From assembly GCA_028687035.1 (NCBI GenBank), contig JAQUAX010000006.1:121536-185535 (forward strand): a stretch of DNA of 64,000 nt, given 5' to 3'. A program made the translations under genes and the position numbers. Each line of letters opens with the position of its first letter. The stretch's first letter is position 1. Below the pieces are notes generated by a model. It was not told where the DNA came from. It saw only the letters and a program-made list of their open reading frames with translations, and did no database searches. Below, piece after piece: positions 1-9,676 of this stretch. Origin of the DNA: Dechloromonas sp. (GTDB lineage Bacteria; Pseudomonadota; Gammaproteobacteria; Burkholderiales; Rhodocyclaceae).

Positions 1-140
1 ACGTCGGCGCCGGCTTCGACCAGCGCCTGCATCAGCGGCACCGTCAGTTCGGCATCCGGATCGCCGGCGGTGATGAAGGGAATCAGCGCCTTGCGGCCCT
101 CGCCTTGCAGGCGGGCAAAGGTGGTTTGAATGCGCGACAT
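1..140 (-). CDS. trpA: Tryptophan synthase alpha chain, N-terminal fragment
   Basis: Reading from the ATG at 140 towards base 1 gives [20 protein letters not shown] followed by PFITAGDPD, the standard start of the TrpA TIM barrel, which cleaves indole-3-glycerol phosphate and passes indole to TrpB. Only about 46 residues are inside the window; the rest lies before base 1. The ATG shares one base with the trpB stop (TGATG), so the two subunits are translationally coupled. Confidence 0.95.
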   Translation of the reverse strand, partial: MSRIQTTFARLQGEGRKALIPFITAGDPDAELTVPLMQALVEAGAD

Positions 141-1345
141 CAGAATACGATCCCCGACTTCTCGGCCACGGTATGCATGTCCTTGTCACCCCGGCCGGAG
201 AGGTTGACCAGCAGAATCTTGTCCTTGGCAAGCTGAGGCGCCAGCTTCATCGCGTAGGCGATGGCGTGGCTCGACTCCAGCGCCGGGATGATGCCTTCCA
301 GGCGGCACAGGTCGTGGAAGGCCTTCAGCGCCTCGTCGTCGCGGATCGGCTGGTATTCGGCGCGGCCGATGTCCTTCAGCCACGCGTGTTCCGGGCCGAC
401 GCCCGGATAGTCGAGGCCGGCCGAGACCGAATGCGTCTCGATGATCTGGCCGTCGTCGTCCTGCAGCAGGTAGGTGCGGTTGCCGTGCAGCACGCCGGGC
501 ACGCCGGCGGTCAGCGACGCCGCGTGCATCCCGGTCTCGATGCCGGAACCGGCGGCCTCGACGCCGATCAGGCGGACGCCCTCGACATTGATGTACGGAT
601 AGAAGATGCCCATCGCGTTGGAACCGCCGCCGACCGCGGCGATCACCGCATCCGGCTGTCGGCCGGCCATTTCCGGCATCTGGACCAGGCATTCCTCGCC
701 GATCACCTTCTGGAAGTCGCGGACCAGCATCGGGTAGGGATGCGGGCCGGCGACCGTGCCGATGATGTAGAAGGTGTTGTGGATGTTGGTGACCCAGTCG
801 CGCATCGCTTCGTTCAGCGCGTCCTTCAGCGTCTTCGAGCCGGACTCGACCGGCACGACGGTGGCGCCGAGCAGCTTCATCCGGTACACGTTGGCGGCCT
901 GGCGGCGGACGTCCTCGCTGCCCATGTAGACGACGCATTCCATGCCGTAGCGCGCGGCGACCGTCGCGGTCGCGACGCCGTGCTGGCCGGCACCGGTCTC
1001 GGCGATGACGCGCGGCTTGCCCATGCGCTTGGCCAGCATCGCCTGGCCGATGCAGTTGTTCACCTTGTGCGCGCCGGTGTGGTTCAGGTCTTCGCGCTTC
1101 AGGTAGATCTGGGCGCCGCCGCAGACCTCGGACAGGCGTTTCGCGTGGTAGATCGGCGACGGGCGGCCGACGAAGTGCTTCAGTTCGTATTCGTATTCGG
1201 CGCGGAAGGCCGGGTCGGCCTGCGCCGCGGCATAGGCCGCCTTCAGTTCGTCGAGCGCGCCGAACAGCGTTTCGGCGACGAAGACGCCACCGTAGGGACC
1301 GAAGTGGCCGCTGGCGTCGGGAAAACGATAGGGGGTCTGGGACAT
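140..1345 (-). CDS. trpB: Tryptophan synthase beta chain
   Basis: A 401-residue PLP enzyme that joins indole and serine to make tryptophan in complex with TrpA. The PLP lysine is about K94 in HTGAHKVNN, and the phosphate-binding loop GGGSNAMG and the conserved [13 protein letters not shown] stretch are present. The frame stays open further upstream, but MSQTPYRF at 1345 is chosen because AGGAG sits a short distance before it and because homologues begin there. It follows trpF after 123 bases and overlaps trpA. Confidence 0.97.
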   Translation of the reverse strand: MSQTPYRFPDASGHFGPYGGVFVAETLFGALDELKAAYAAAQADPAFRAEYEYELKHFVGRPSPIYHAKRLSEVCGGAQIYLKREDLNHTGAHKVNNCIGQAMLAKRMGKPRVIAETGAGQHGVATATVAARYGMECVVYMGSEDVRRQAANVYRMKLLGATVVPVESGSKTLKDALNEAMRDWVTNIHNTFYIIGTVAGPHPYPMLVRDFQKVIGEECLVQMPEMAGRQPDAVIAAVGGGSNAMGIFYPYINVEGVRLIGVEAAGSGIETGMHAASLTAGVPGVLHGNRTYLLQDDDGQIIETHSVSAGLDYPGVGPEHAWLKDIGRAEYQPIRDDEALKAFHDLCRLEGIIPALESSHAIAYAMKLAPQLAKDKILLVNLSGRGDKDMHTVAEKSGIVF

Positions 1346-1468
1346 GGAACGATCTCCTGAAAATGACAATGGGAAACGGACGGATGCGTTTCCGCGTTCA
1401 GGGGTGATTCGCCAGGTGACGCCGCCAACAGGTTCGGGTGATGCCACCCGCTGATTCCCGCATGTTCC

Positions 1469-2125
1469 TCATCCTTCGCTGATCGCCGTATCGGCCGCCC
1501 GAACGGCGGCGACGAAGGCGGCGATCCTGTCGTGATCCTTGATGCCCTTGCCCGAGCTCCCGTCGATTTCGACGCCCGACGACACGTCGACCGCGACCGG
1601 CCGGACGCGGCGTACCGCATCGCCGACATTGGCCGCGTTCAGGCCGCCGGAAAGCACCAGGAAGCCCGGCAGGTCCGGCGGAATCAGCGTCCAGTCGAAA
1701 ACGTGGCCGCCGCCGCCGTAACCTTCGACGAAGGCATCCAGCAACAGGCCCCGGGCGTCCGGGAACGAGCGGGCGAATTCTACCAGATCGAGCCCCGCCC
1801 TCACCCGGGCCGCCTTCAGATAAGGCCTTGAAAACTGTCGGCAATAGGCGGCAGGCTCGTCGCCGTGGAACTGCAGCACGTTGATCGGCACCGCGTCGCA
1901 GACGGCGCGCACGGTCTCCGGCGTCTCGTTGACGAACAGGCCGACGACATCGACGAAGGGCGGAATGCGCCGGGCGAGTTCGGCGGCGCGGGCCGGCGCG
2001 ACGTAGCGCGGGCTGGGCGGATAGAACACGAAACCGATCGCGTCGGCGCCGGCGGCGACCGCGACATCGACATCCTGTTCGCGGGTCAGGCCGCAGATCT
2101 TGATACGGGTCTTGCAGTGGCTCAT
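1469..2125 (-). CDS. trpF: Phosphoribosylanthranilate isomerase
   Basis: A 218-residue (beta/alpha)8 enzyme that isomerises phosphoribosylanthranilate to the ribulose derivative in tryptophan synthesis. The catalytic cysteine lies in KICGLT near residue 11, the family signature GFVFYPPSPRYV follows, and the C-terminal phosphate-binding region contains SSGVE. The ATG overlaps the truA stop as ATGA, so the start is well fixed. The order truA-trpF-trpB-trpA is common in betaproteobacteria. Confidence 0.96.
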   Translation of the reverse strand: MSHCKTRIKICGLTREQDVDVAVAAGADAIGFVFYPPSPRYVAPARAAELARRIPPFVDVVGLFVNETPETVRAVCDAVPINVLQFHGDEPAAYCRQFSRPYLKAARVRAGLDLVEFARSFPDARGLLLDAFVEGYGGGGHVFDWTLIPPDLPGFLVLSGGLNAANVGDAVRRVRPVAVDVSSGVEIDGSSGKGIKDHDRIAAFVAAVRAADTAISEG

Positions 2126-2910
2126 TTCAGCATGCCGTCGAGGAAATCGTCGTCCGGGTCGGGCAGGCCCCAGTGCGGCTCGTAGACCGGGCCGCGGAAA
2201 TACAGGCCGTCCGGCGAAAAGGTCGGCGCCGCCAGCTTGCGGTCCTTCATCTGCAGCAGTTCGTCGACCCAGCCCGGCGGCTGCGCCCCCTTGCCGATGT
2301 AGACCAGCGTGCCGACCAGGTTGCGCACCATGTGGTGCAGGAAGGCCGAGGCCTCGAAGTCGAAGACGAACAGCGAGCCGCACTGCCGTACCGTCGCCCG
2401 GGTCATCGTCTTGACCGGCGACTTGGCCTGGCATTCGGCAGCGCGGAAGGCCGAGAAATCGTGCTCGCCGGGCAGTCGACCGCAGGCGGCCTGCATCGCG
2501 GCCAGGTCGAGCTCGCCGTGGAACCAGCCGAGCCGCCCCTGCCACAGCCCCGGGCGCTGCGGCCGGTTGAGCAGCAGGTAGCGGTAGCGCCGGCCGCGCG
2601 CGCTGAAGCGCGCATGGAATTCATCGCCGACCGGCTGCGCCCAGCGCACCGCGACGCCGTCCGGCAGGTGCGTGTTGACGCCGCGCACCCACGCGGTGAC
2701 CGGCCGTTCGACCGGCGAATCGAAATGCACGACCTGCTGCGTCGCGTGCACGCCGGCATCGGTCCGCCCGGCGCACAGCACGCCGACCGGCGTGCCGACG
2801 ATTTTCGCCAGCGCCGCCTGCAGCGCGTCCTGCACGGTACCGCCGCCGGCCTGGCTCTGCCAGCCGCGGAAGGCGGTGCCGCAATATTCCAGCCCGAGCG
2901 CGATTCTCAC
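2122..2910 (-). CDS. truA: tRNA pseudouridine(38-40) synthase
   Basis: A 262-residue pseudouridine synthase modifying positions 38-40 of the tRNA anticodon arm. The catalytic aspartate is D51 in CAGRTDAGVHA, and the C-terminal FLHHMVRNLVGTL motif is present. The frame is open far upstream, but the GTG at 2910 (VRIALGLEYCG) is chosen because TruA proteins begin exactly here and the GTG overlaps the preceding stop as GTGA. It is coupled to the membrane protein upstream and trpF downstream. Confidence 0.93.
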   Translation of the reverse strand: MRIALGLEYCGTAFRGWQSQAGGGTVQDALQAALAKIVGTPVGVLCAGRTDAGVHATQQVVHFDSPVERPVTAWVRGVNTHLPDGVAVRWAQPVGDEFHARFSARGRRYRYLLLNRPQRPGLWQGRLGWFHGELDLAAMQAACGRLPGEHDFSAFRAAECQAKSPVKTMTRATVRQCGSLFVFDFEASAFLHHMVRNLVGTLVYIGKGAQPPGWVDELLQMKDRKLAAPTFSPDGLYFRGPVYEPHWGLPDPDDDFLDGMLK

Positions 2911-3500
2911 AGCATCACCATGCCGGCAAGCGCCAGACCGGCCGCGGCGACGGCCAGCGTATCGCGCGCCGCCCAGTGCGGCAGCGCCAGCCGCAGCACG
3001 TCGGGACCGCCGGCGAATTCGGCGCCGCCGGCCAGCATGCGCTTCCAGGCGCCCTTCTCCGGCTTCTGCTGCAGGTTTTCGAGAACCAGCGCCAGGCGGA
3101 CAACCAGACGCTCGCTGTCGATGCGCAGCACATGCAACGGACGCAACAGCCCCCACAGGCCGCTGACCAGCTCGTCGCGCCCGAGCCGGGCGAACAGCCA
3201 GGCCAGGCAACCGAGCATCGCGACCAGCCGCGCCGCGTGCAGGCCGGCTTCGGCAATGCCTTCCCAGGTCGGCATCCAGGCCGAATCGAGCAGCGCCTCG
3301 CCCGGCGTGTGGTAGGCGAGGATCAGCCACAGGCTGAGCAGCAGCCAGCGGGCGCGCCACAGGTAGCCCGCCCAGCGGCGGGCCGTACCGGCGGCGAGCA
3401 GCGCGGCGCCAAGCCCGCCGAGAACGGCGTAGCCGGCGGACTGGATGCCGATCACGGCAAGCAGCCAGACGATCAGCACGGTAGTGGGATGCAGCGGCAA
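2907..3500 (-). CDS. Membrane protein resembling an ECF transporter T component (CbiQ/EcfT-like)
   Basis: About 197 residues with hydrophobic helices at roughly 5-50, 55-75, 95-120 and 175-197, separated by a charged stretch with R-rich turns and the segment LLRPLHVLRIDSERLVVRLA. This is reminiscent of CbiQ/EcfT transmembrane scaffolds, but no ATPase or substrate-binding subunit is nearby. No ATG gives a complete protein. The TTG at 3500 has GGAG six bases upstream and is the best start. It sits between fimV and truA and overlaps truA by GTGA. The family assignment is tentative. Confidence 0.6.
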   Translation of the reverse strand: MPLHPTTVLIVWLLAVIGIQSAGYAVLGGLGAALLAAGTARRWAGYLWRARWLLLSLWLILAYHTPGEALLDSAWMPTWEGIAEAGLHAARLVAMLGCLAWLFARLGRDELVSGLWGLLRPLHVLRIDSERLVVRLALVLENLQQKPEKGAWKRMLAGGAEFAGGPDVLRLALPHWAARDTLAVAAAGLALAGMVML

Positions 3501-3516
3501 GAGGGACTCCGGAAAT

Positions 3517-3544
3517 GCACGGGGCCCCTTGCGGGGCCCCGTGC
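3517..3544 (-). terminator. Strong GC hairpin between fimV and the EcfT-like gene
   Basis: A perfect 12-bp stem (GCACGGGGCCCC with its complement) closes a 4-base loop. On the minus strand it is followed by ATTTCC rather than a clean U-run, then by the Shine-Dalgarno of the next gene 5-10 bases on. It may work as an attenuator or mRNA-stability element between fimV and the truA-trp part of the operon. Confidence 0.6.
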
Positions 3545-3564
3545 CTGGTTCGCAATCCGCGATT

Positions 3565-6456
3565 TTAACCGCTGATCCGGCCGAGAATGGCCTGCGCCTG
3601 CTCGACGAGATCCGGCGAGCCTTCGCCGATGACTTCCTGCAGCAATTCGCGGGCGCCCTCGAGATCCCCCATTTCCTCGTAGGCCTTGGCCAGATCGAGC
3701 TTGGTATTGACCTCTTCCCATTGCGCATCGCGGACCACCGGCGCCGCAGCGGATGGCACTTCCTCGGCCGCCGCAAGCGGCTCCACGACGGGCTCCACCA
3801 CCGGCGGGGCCGGCGGCTCGACCGCGAGATCGAGATTGATGGCGCCGAGGTCGAAAGCCGGCGGCGGCTCGACCTGCCTGGCCTGGCCGACGAACAGCGA
3901 CTCGGCCAGCCCGGCCTCGAGACCGGCTTCCGGCTCGACGGGCTCGACCACTGCGGGCGACGGCGGGGAGAGTTCCTCGACGACCATTTCAGGCATCTCG
4001 GGCATCTCGATGTCGAAATCGAAATCGACCAGGGTTTCTTCGCTGGAAGCGTCCGGCGCCGGCTTGACGGCCTCGGGCGCAGGCATTTCGATGTCCGCGA
4101 TTTCCACCGGCGCACTCGCCTCGACGACGGGCGCCTCGGCCGGCGCTTCCGGCGCTTCGATGGAAGTCAGCTCAACGGAAAATTCGGGGAACTCCTCGTG
4201 GACCGGCGCCTCCGGCTCGGAGGCCGGCGCAGGCTCGGACTCCGCCGGCGTTCCGAGATCGAAGGCGAGCAGATTGTCGTCCTCGACCGCAGCCGGCGCC
4301 GGAGACGGCGCCTCGGCGGCCAGCGGCTCGACGCCGCCCAGGTCGAAATCGAGGCTCATCGCATCTTCCGCGGTATCGACGGTTTCACCGCGACCGACGG
4401 CCGCTTCCGGCTCGGGGATGATCGTTTCGGGCCCCGCCGGTTCGGCTTCGACAGGCTGCAGCTCGGTCAGCGGCGGGAAGGGTTCGGCGACCGGTTCAGG
4501 TTCAGGTTCCGGCATCGGTTCGGGTTCCGGCAGCGGCTCGGTCGCGGGCTCGGCCACCTGCGGAACGTCCGGCGCCATTTCGGCGGCCGGCGCCTCCCCG
4601 GCCTGTCCGTACAGCGGATTGGACGGATCGAGGCGGCGTCCGAGTTCGGCCACCTTGGCCCAGTCCGAACCCCGGCCGCCGGTCTGCGCGTAAAGTTCTG
4701 CGGCCAGCGTGTCGAACTGCTTCACGGCCCGGCGATTGGCATAAATCTCGAGCAGCTTGGCGTGGATCGCGGTACGCCGCTGATCCTTCTGCAGCGCCTC
4801 GAGCAGGATTTCCTCGGCTTGCGCGTCGCGGCCGTAGGCCATGTAAACATCGGCCTCGGCGACCGGATCGACCTCGTCGGTATCGATCGTTCCCGGACCG
4901 GCCTGGCTGAAATCGCCGGTCTGCGGTGCCGTGTTGCCGGTATCGATGCTCTGCCCCCCGGTCATCCGGAAAGCCGTGCCGTCGCCCGGACCACCGGCGG
5001 CGGAATAGGCCGCCGTTTCGACGGTCGCGTTGTGGACCCGGCGCCGCTTGTACAGCGCATAGCCGGCCAGCAACGCGACGATCGCTCCGCCACCGGCCAG
5101 CGGCAGCGGATCTTCGAGCAGCGTGTCGAGCAGTTCGGGTTCCGGTTCCGGCGGCGGAGGCGGCGGAACCGGCTTTTTCGGCGGTTCGGGCGCCGGCGGA
5201 GCAGGCGGCGCCACCGGCGGCTCGACCGGCTTGGCCGGTTCTGCGGCTTCGGCGGCCGGCTTGGCCGCTACCGGCGGTTCCACTGGCACCGGCGCGGGCG
5301 GCGGCTCGGCGGGTTTGGCTTCCGCCTTCGGCGCCTGCTGCATGTCGGCCAGCATCCGGTTCTTCATCTCGAGCAATTTCTGCAGATCGTTGACCTGTTT
5401 CTCGAGCATCGTCAGGCGCTCCTGCGCCTCCTTCAGGGCCTTGTCCTTGGCCAGGCGCTCGGCTTCCTGGGCAGCCGGTGCCGACGGCAGGTCGGTACGC
5501 GCGACCTTGACCTGGTCCCGCGACTGCTCGGCCGGCAGCTGCTTTTCGTCGACCCGGGCCGTGATCTTGCCGCCGCTGGACTGGCTGGCCGACTCGTCGC
5601 GCGCCGGGCTCTTCGCCGTGGACGCCGCCAGTTTCTGGCGATAGGCATTCCAGTCCCGGGCATGGGTCGCATAGATTTTCCGGGCCTGATCGGCCGGAAC
5701 GGCTTCGACGCTCGCCCGGTCCGGCAGATTCAGGATGCTGCCCGCCTTCAGGCGGTTGATGTTGCCTCCGGCGAAGGCATCCGGGTTGTTCTGGAACAGG
5801 CCGACCAGCATCTGCTCCAGCGAAACGCCCTCGTACTGCGTTTCGCTGGCGATCCGGCGCAGGGTCTCGCCCTGCCTGACGGCATGCTTCTCGCCGGATT
5901 CCTTGCGCTGCGGCGCAACGGCCTGGGGTGCCGCGGCCTGGCGCGCGGGAAGCGGTCGGGACTCGACGGCGCCGCCGCCGCGAACCGTATCGACGACACG
6001 CACTTCGGCGACCTGGCGTCCGGGCTGCTTGACCGAAATTTCCGGCGGATCGAGCAGGAAGGTGTATTCGCGGACCAGTCGGCCACTCGGCCAGCTCAGT
6101 TCGACCAGGAAATCGAGGAAAGGCTCGTTGATCGGACGCGTCGAACTCAGCTTGACGACCGCGTTGCCGCCGGGCCGCTGCTCGAGGGTAAAGCGCAGAT
6201 CATGCAGCGCCGGCATGAACTCGACGCCCGCCTGCCGGAAGATGTCCCGCGAAGCGAGGCGAGCGCTCATCCCGCCCAGTTCGTCGCGCGTCGCGCCGAT
6301 TTCGAGTTCGGCACGCAACGGCTGCCCCAGCCCGGACAATACGGTCAATTTGCCGAGGCTCGCCGCTTCGGCGACCCAGGGCGCGAACGACAGGCAGGAG
6401 GCGACAGCGACAGCGGCCGCACGTTTGCTGAACTTGACGAGTTTAGTTTCGTTCAC
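3565..6456 (-). CDS. fimV: FimV/HubP-family polar peptidoglycan-binding protein
   Basis: A 963-residue inner-membrane protein of the family that organises the cell pole and type IV pilus secretin assembly. In order: a signal peptide (1-31, ending AEAA), the conserved N-terminal domain starting SLGKLTVLSGLGQPL, a LysM-like domain with QGETLRRIA around residue 200, a predicted coiled coil, a Pro-rich stretch, one transmembrane helix (GGGAIVALLAGYALY), a TPR-like segment, a long acidic Glu/Pro-rich region and the C-terminal FimV motif DLAKAYEEMGD. The start is GTG with AAGG seven bases upstream. It heads the operon leading into truA and trp genes. Confidence 0.92.
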   Translation of the reverse strand: MNETKLVKFSKRAAAVAVASCLSFAPWVAEAASLGKLTVLSGLGQPLRAELEIGATRDELGGMSARLASRDIFRQAGVEFMPALHDLRFTLEQRPGGNAVVKLSSTRPINEPFLDFLVELSWPSGRLVREYTFLLDPPEISVKQPGRQVAEVRVVDTVRGGGAVESRPLPARQAAAPQAVAPQRKESGEKHAVRQGETLRRIASETQYEGVSLEQMLVGLFQNNPDAFAGGNINRLKAGSILNLPDRASVEAVPADQARKIYATHARDWNAYRQKLAASTAKSPARDESASQSSGGKITARVDEKQLPAEQSRDQVKVARTDLPSAPAAQEAERLAKDKALKEAQERLTMLEKQVNDLQKLLEMKNRMLADMQQAPKAEAKPAEPPPAPVPVEPPVAAKPAAEAAEPAKPVEPPVAPPAPPAPEPPKKPVPPPPPPEPEPELLDTLLEDPLPLAGGGAIVALLAGYALYKRRRVHNATVETAAYSAAGGPGDGTAFRMTGGQSIDTGNTAPQTGDFSQAGPGTIDTDEVDPVAEADVYMAYGRDAQAEEILLEALQKDQRRTAIHAKLLEIYANRRAVKQFDTLAAELYAQTGGRGSDWAKVAELGRRLDPSNPLYGQAGEAPAAEMAPDVPQVAEPATEPLPEPEPMPEPEPEPVAEPFPPLTELQPVEAEPAGPETIIPEPEAAVGRGETVDTAEDAMSLDFDLGGVEPLAAEAPSPAPAAVEDDNLLAFDLGTPAESEPAPASEPEAPVHEEFPEFSVELTSIEAPEAPAEAPVVEASAPVEIADIEMPAPEAVKPAPDASSEETLVDFDFDIEMPEMPEMVVEELSPPSPAVVEPVEPEAGLEAGLAESLFVGQARQVEPPPAFDLGAINLDLAVEPPAPPVVEPVVEPLAAAEEVPSAAAPVVRDAQWEEVNTKLDLAKAYEEMGDLEGARELLQEVIGEGSPDLVEQAQAILGRISG

Positions 6457-6562
6457 GGCGAAACCTTGGGGATCGATTTTGGGAGTTTCAAATTAACATC
6501 ATGGACTTAGCAATGCAAGCTGATCCCGCTTCTCAAACAAGGGTTTTTGCCGATTTCGGCAA

Positions 6563-6588
6563 ATAAAAAACGGGGCCGCAGCCCCGTC
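6563..6588 (-). terminator. Rho-independent terminator after asd
   Basis: On the minus strand, ACGGGGC-TGCG-GCCCCGT is followed by TTTTTATTT, about 25 bases past the asd stop. It separates the asd/leu transcription unit from fimV. A second small dyad (GCCGA/TCGGC, 6549-6560) lies just beyond. Confidence 0.9.
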
Positions 6589-6612
6589 TGTTTCGATGGC
6601 GAAAACCGCCGA

Positions 6613-7746
6613 TCAGGCGTCGAGCAGGATGCGCAGCATGCGGCGCAGCGGCTCGGCGGCGCCCCACAGCAGCTGGTCGCCGCACGTGAAGGCGGCCAGG
6701 TATTCCGGGCCCATCGCCATCTTGTGCAGGCGGCCGACCGGCACCGTCAGCGTGCCGGTGACGGCAGCCGGGGTCAGCTCGCGCTCGGAGATTTCGCGAT
6801 CGTTCGGCACGACCTTGGCCCATTGATTGGCCTTGGCGAGCATGTCGGAGATTTCGTCCAGCGGCACGTCCTTCTTCAGCTTGATGGTCAGCGCCTGGCT
6901 GTGGCAACGCATCGCGCCGATGCGCACGCACAGGCCGTCGATGGGGATCGAGCCGGCCGTACGGAAAGCCGGCTTGCCGAGGATCTTGTTGCACTCGGCG
7001 CCGCCCTTCCATTCTTCCTTCGACTGGCCATTCTCGTAGGGCACGTCGATCCACGGAATCAGCGAGCCGGCGAGCGGCGTGTTGCGGAAGTTCTTCTTCG
7101 GGAAGGCGTCCGAACGGATGGTCTCGGCGACCTTGCGGTCGATGTCGAGGATCGCGGAAGCGGGATCGGCCAGCAGGTCGGCGACCGAAGCGTGGATGAC
7201 GCCCATCTGGCTGATCAGTTCGCGCATGTTCTGCGCGCCGGCGCCGGAAGCGGCCTGGTAGGTCATCGACGTCGCCCATTCGACGAGGTCGTTCTGGAAC
7301 AGGCCGCCCAGGCCCATCAGCATCAGCGACACGGTGCAGTTGCCGCCGATCCAGTTCTTGCCGCCCTTGGCCAGGGCGTCCTTGATCACGTGCATGTTGA
7401 CCGGGTCGAGCACGATCACCGCGTCGTCGGCCATGCGCAGCGACGAGGCGGCGTCGATCCAGTGGCCGTTCCAGCCGGCGGCGCGCAACTTGGGGAAGAC
7501 TTCCTTGGTGTAGTCGCCGCCCTGGCAGGTGATGACAATGTCGCAGGCCTTCAGCGCGTCGATCGACATCGCGTCCTGCAGCGGCAGCGAGGCTTCCTTG
7601 CCGCCGAACACCGGCGCCTTGCCGCCGGCGGCGGAGGTGGAGAAATACACCGGATCGATGTGGGCGAAATCGCCCTCCTCGACCATGCGCTGCATCAGCA
7701 CGGAACCGACCATGCCACGCCAACCGACCAGACCAACCTTCTTCAT
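6613..7746 (-). CDS. asd: Aspartate-semialdehyde dehydrogenase
   Basis: A 377-residue NADPH enzyme reducing aspartyl phosphate to the semialdehyde for lysine, methionine, threonine and diaminopimelate synthesis. The Rossmann start is VGWRGMVGS, the catalytic cysteine is C137 in GGNCTVSL, and the GAECNKI substrate region is present. The ATG has GGAG nine bases upstream. It follows leuB by 27 bases and ends the leu-asd run before a terminator. The order leuC-leuD-leuB-asd followed by fimV is a betaproteobacterial arrangement. Confidence 0.97.
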   Translation of the reverse strand: MKKVGLVGWRGMVGSVLMQRMVEEGDFAHIDPVYFSTSAAGGKAPVFGGKEASLPLQDAMSIDALKACDIVITCQGGDYTKEVFPKLRAAGWNGHWIDAASSLRMADDAVIVLDPVNMHVIKDALAKGGKNWIGGNCTVSLMLMGLGGLFQNDLVEWATSMTYQAASGAGAQNMRELISQMGVIHASVADLLADPASAILDIDRKVAETIRSDAFPKKNFRNTPLAGSLIPWIDVPYENGQSKEEWKGGAECNKILGKPAFRTAGSIPIDGLCVRIGAMRCHSQALTIKLKKDVPLDEISDMLAKANQWAKVVPNDREISERELTPAAVTGTLTVPVGRLHKMAMGPEYLAAFTCGDQLLWGAAEPLRRMLRILLDA

Positions 7747-7773
7747 GACTTCACTCTCCAGACTGTTTTTTCG

Positions 7774-8826
7774 TTACAGCGCCGCCAGCACGGCGTCGCC
7801 CATTTCCCTGGTGCCGACCTTGTTGGTCCCGCGTTCGTAAATGTCGCCGGTGCGGTAGCCCTGAGCCAGCACCTTTTTGACCGCATTTTCGACGCGCAGT
7901 GCCTGCTCTTCCAGGTTGAAGGTATAGCGCAGCATCATCGCCACCGATAGGATGGTGGCCAGCGGGTTGGCGATGCCCTTGCCGGCGATGTCCGGCGCGG
8001 AGCCGTGCGAGGGCTCGTACATGCCCTTGTTGGCGGCATCGAGCGAGGCGGACGGCAGCATGCCGATCGAACCGGTCAGCATCGACGCTTCGTCGGACAG
8101 GATGTCGCCGAACATGTTGCCGGTGACCATCACGTCGAACTGCTTCGGCGCCTTGACCAGCTGCATCGCGGCATTGTCGACCAGCATGTGGCTGAGTTCG
8201 ACGTCCGGGTAGTCCTTGCTGATCTCGATCATCACGTCGCGCCAGAGCTGGGTGCATTCGAGCACGTTCATCTTGTCGACCGAGCACAGGCGCTTGTCGC
8301 GCTTCTGCGCGGCCTGGAAGGCGACGTGGCCGATGCGGCGGATTTCCGACTCGCTGTAGACCATGGTGTTGAAACCGACGCGCTCGCCGTTTTCCTCGCG
8401 GATGCCGCGCGGCTGGCCGAAATAGATGTCGCCGGTCAGTTCGCGGACGATCAGGATGTCGAGCCCGGCGACGATCTCGGGCTTCAGCGTCGAGGCATTG
8501 GCCAGCTCCGGGTAGAGGATGGCCGGACGCAGGTTGGCGAACAGCTGCAGGTCCTTGCGGATACCCAGCAGGCCGCGCTCCGGGCGCAGTTCGCGGGCCA
8601 GCGTGTCCCACTTCGGACCGCCGACGGCACCGAGCAGGATGGCGTCGGCTTCCTGGGCCAGCTTCTTGGTCGATTCCGGGTAGGGGGTACCGTAGGCATC
8701 GTAGGCGCCACCGCCGACCAGTGCCTCCTCGAGTTCGAACTTGAGGTCGAGGGCCTTCAGGACGCGCACGGCCTCGGCCATGATTTCCGGACCGATGCCG
8801 TCACCCGGCAGAACGCAAATCTTCAT
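7774..8826 (-). CDS. leuB: 3-Isopropylmalate dehydrogenase
   Basis: A 350-residue NAD-dependent decarboxylating dehydrogenase of leucine synthesis. It begins [16 protein letters not shown] and contains the metal/substrate segment [12 protein letters not shown], the catalytic region around [10 protein letters not shown] and the family signature [19 protein letters not shown]. An AAGGAG lies just upstream of the ATG. It is 12 bases downstream of leuD in the same operon. Confidence 0.97.
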   Translation of the reverse strand: MKICVLPGDGIGPEIMAEAVRVLKALDLKFELEEALVGGGAYDAYGTPYPESTKKLAQEADAILLGAVGGPKWDTLARELRPERGLLGIRKDLQLFANLRPAILYPELANASTLKPEIVAGLDILIVRELTGDIYFGQPRGIREENGERVGFNTMVYSESEIRRIGHVAFQAAQKRDKRLCSVDKMNVLECTQLWRDVMIEISKDYPDVELSHMLVDNAAMQLVKAPKQFDVMVTGNMFGDILSDEASMLTGSIGMLPSASLDAANKGMYEPSHGSAPDIAGKGIANPLATILSVAMMLRYTFNLEEQALRVENAVKKVLAQGYRTGDIYERGTNKVGTREMGDAVLAAL

Positions 8827-8838
8827 GTTGTCTCCTTG

Positions 8839-9477
8839 TTATGCGAACAGCCAGGGCTGTTCGATGCGGCGCTTGGCCTCGAATTCGCGGATCTTCTCGG
8901 CATGGCGCAGGGTCAGGCCGATGTCGTCCCAGCCGTTCAGCAGGCATTCCTTGCGGAAGGCATCGATCTGGAACGGGATGCCGTGGCCGTCCGGCCGGAC
9001 CACGGCCTGCGCCGGCAGGTCGACGACCAGCTTGTAGCCCGGCGTCGCCTCGACCTGCTGGAACAGCGCCTCGATTTCGGCCGCCGGCAGCACGATCGGC
9101 AGAATGCCGTTCTTGAAGCAGTTGTTGAAGAAGATGTCGGCGAAGGACTCGGCGATGATCGCCTTGAAGCCGAAGTCGAGCAGCGCCCACGGCGCGTGTT
9201 CGCGCGAGCTGCCGCAGCCGAAATTGGCGCGCGTCAGCAACACCTCGGCGCCCTGGTAGCGCGGCTGGTTGAGCACGAAATTCGGGTTCTTCGGCCGCTG
9301 CGAGTTATCCTGCCCGGGCTGACCGACATCCATGTAGCGCCATTCGTCGAAGGCGTTCGGACCGAAACCGGAACGCTTGATCGATTTCAGGAACTGCTTC
9401 GGAATGATCGCGTCGGTATCGACGTTGTTGCGGTCGAGCGGGGCGACCAGTCCTTCCAGGCGAACGAACTTGTCCAT
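8839..9477 (-). CDS. leuD: 3-Isopropylmalate dehydratase small subunit
   Basis: A 212-residue swivelling aconitase-like domain that pairs with LeuC to interconvert 2- and 3-isopropylmalate. Visible motifs are the N-terminal [15 protein letters not shown] and the active-site loop [15 protein letters not shown]. Its ATG shares a base with the stop of the small lipoprotein gene (TAATG), which makes their translation coupled. Confidence 0.97.
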   Translation of the reverse strand: MDKFVRLEGLVAPLDRNNVDTDAIIPKQFLKSIKRSGFGPNAFDEWRYMDVGQPGQDNSQRPKNPNFVLNQPRYQGAEVLLTRANFGCGSSREHAPWALLDFGFKAIIAESFADIFFNNCFKNGILPIVLPAAEIEALFQQVEATPGYKLVVDLPAQAVVRPDGHGIPFQIDAFRKECLLNGWDDIGLTLRHAEKIREFEAKRRIEQPWLFA

Positions 9478-9662
9478 TATTCCACTGCCCTCTGCACGGC
9501 CTCGCCGCTCTTCTTCATGGCTTCGCCGACCGCCTCGCCGCCCTTCTTGAGCGCCTCACCGGTCTTCTCGGCGCCGATCGAGACGTCCTTCTTGACGCCC
9601 TGGGCGGTATTGCAGGCCGCCAGCGCAAAGGCCGCAGCCAGGATCAACAGGGTTTTGTTCAT
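9477..9662 (-). CDS. Entericidin-like small lipoprotein inside the leu operon
   Basis: A 61-residue protein with a lipoprotein signal (lipobox L14-A15-A16-C17), then a short Lys/Glu/Gly-rich mature part with three imperfect repeats ([22 protein letters not shown]). This is the pattern of the EcnA/EcnB entericidin family, small cell-envelope lipoproteins linked to toxin-antidote behaviour in enterics. AAGGAG lies eight bases before the ATG. It sits between leuC (14 bases) and leuD (1-base overlap), so it must be co-expressed with leucine synthesis. Its function here is not known. Confidence 0.88.
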   Translation of the reverse strand: MNKTLLILAAAFALAACNTAQGVKKDVSIGAEKTGEALKKGGEAVGEAMKKSGEAVQRAVE

Positions 9663-9676
9663 GCTTGTCGCTCCTT

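Noticed and set aside
3445..6510. A 1021-residue open frame antisense to fimV
   Set aside because: It mirrors the Glu/Pro codons of fimV, is Arg/Gly-rich without domains and has no ribosome site; it is a GC-bias shadow.
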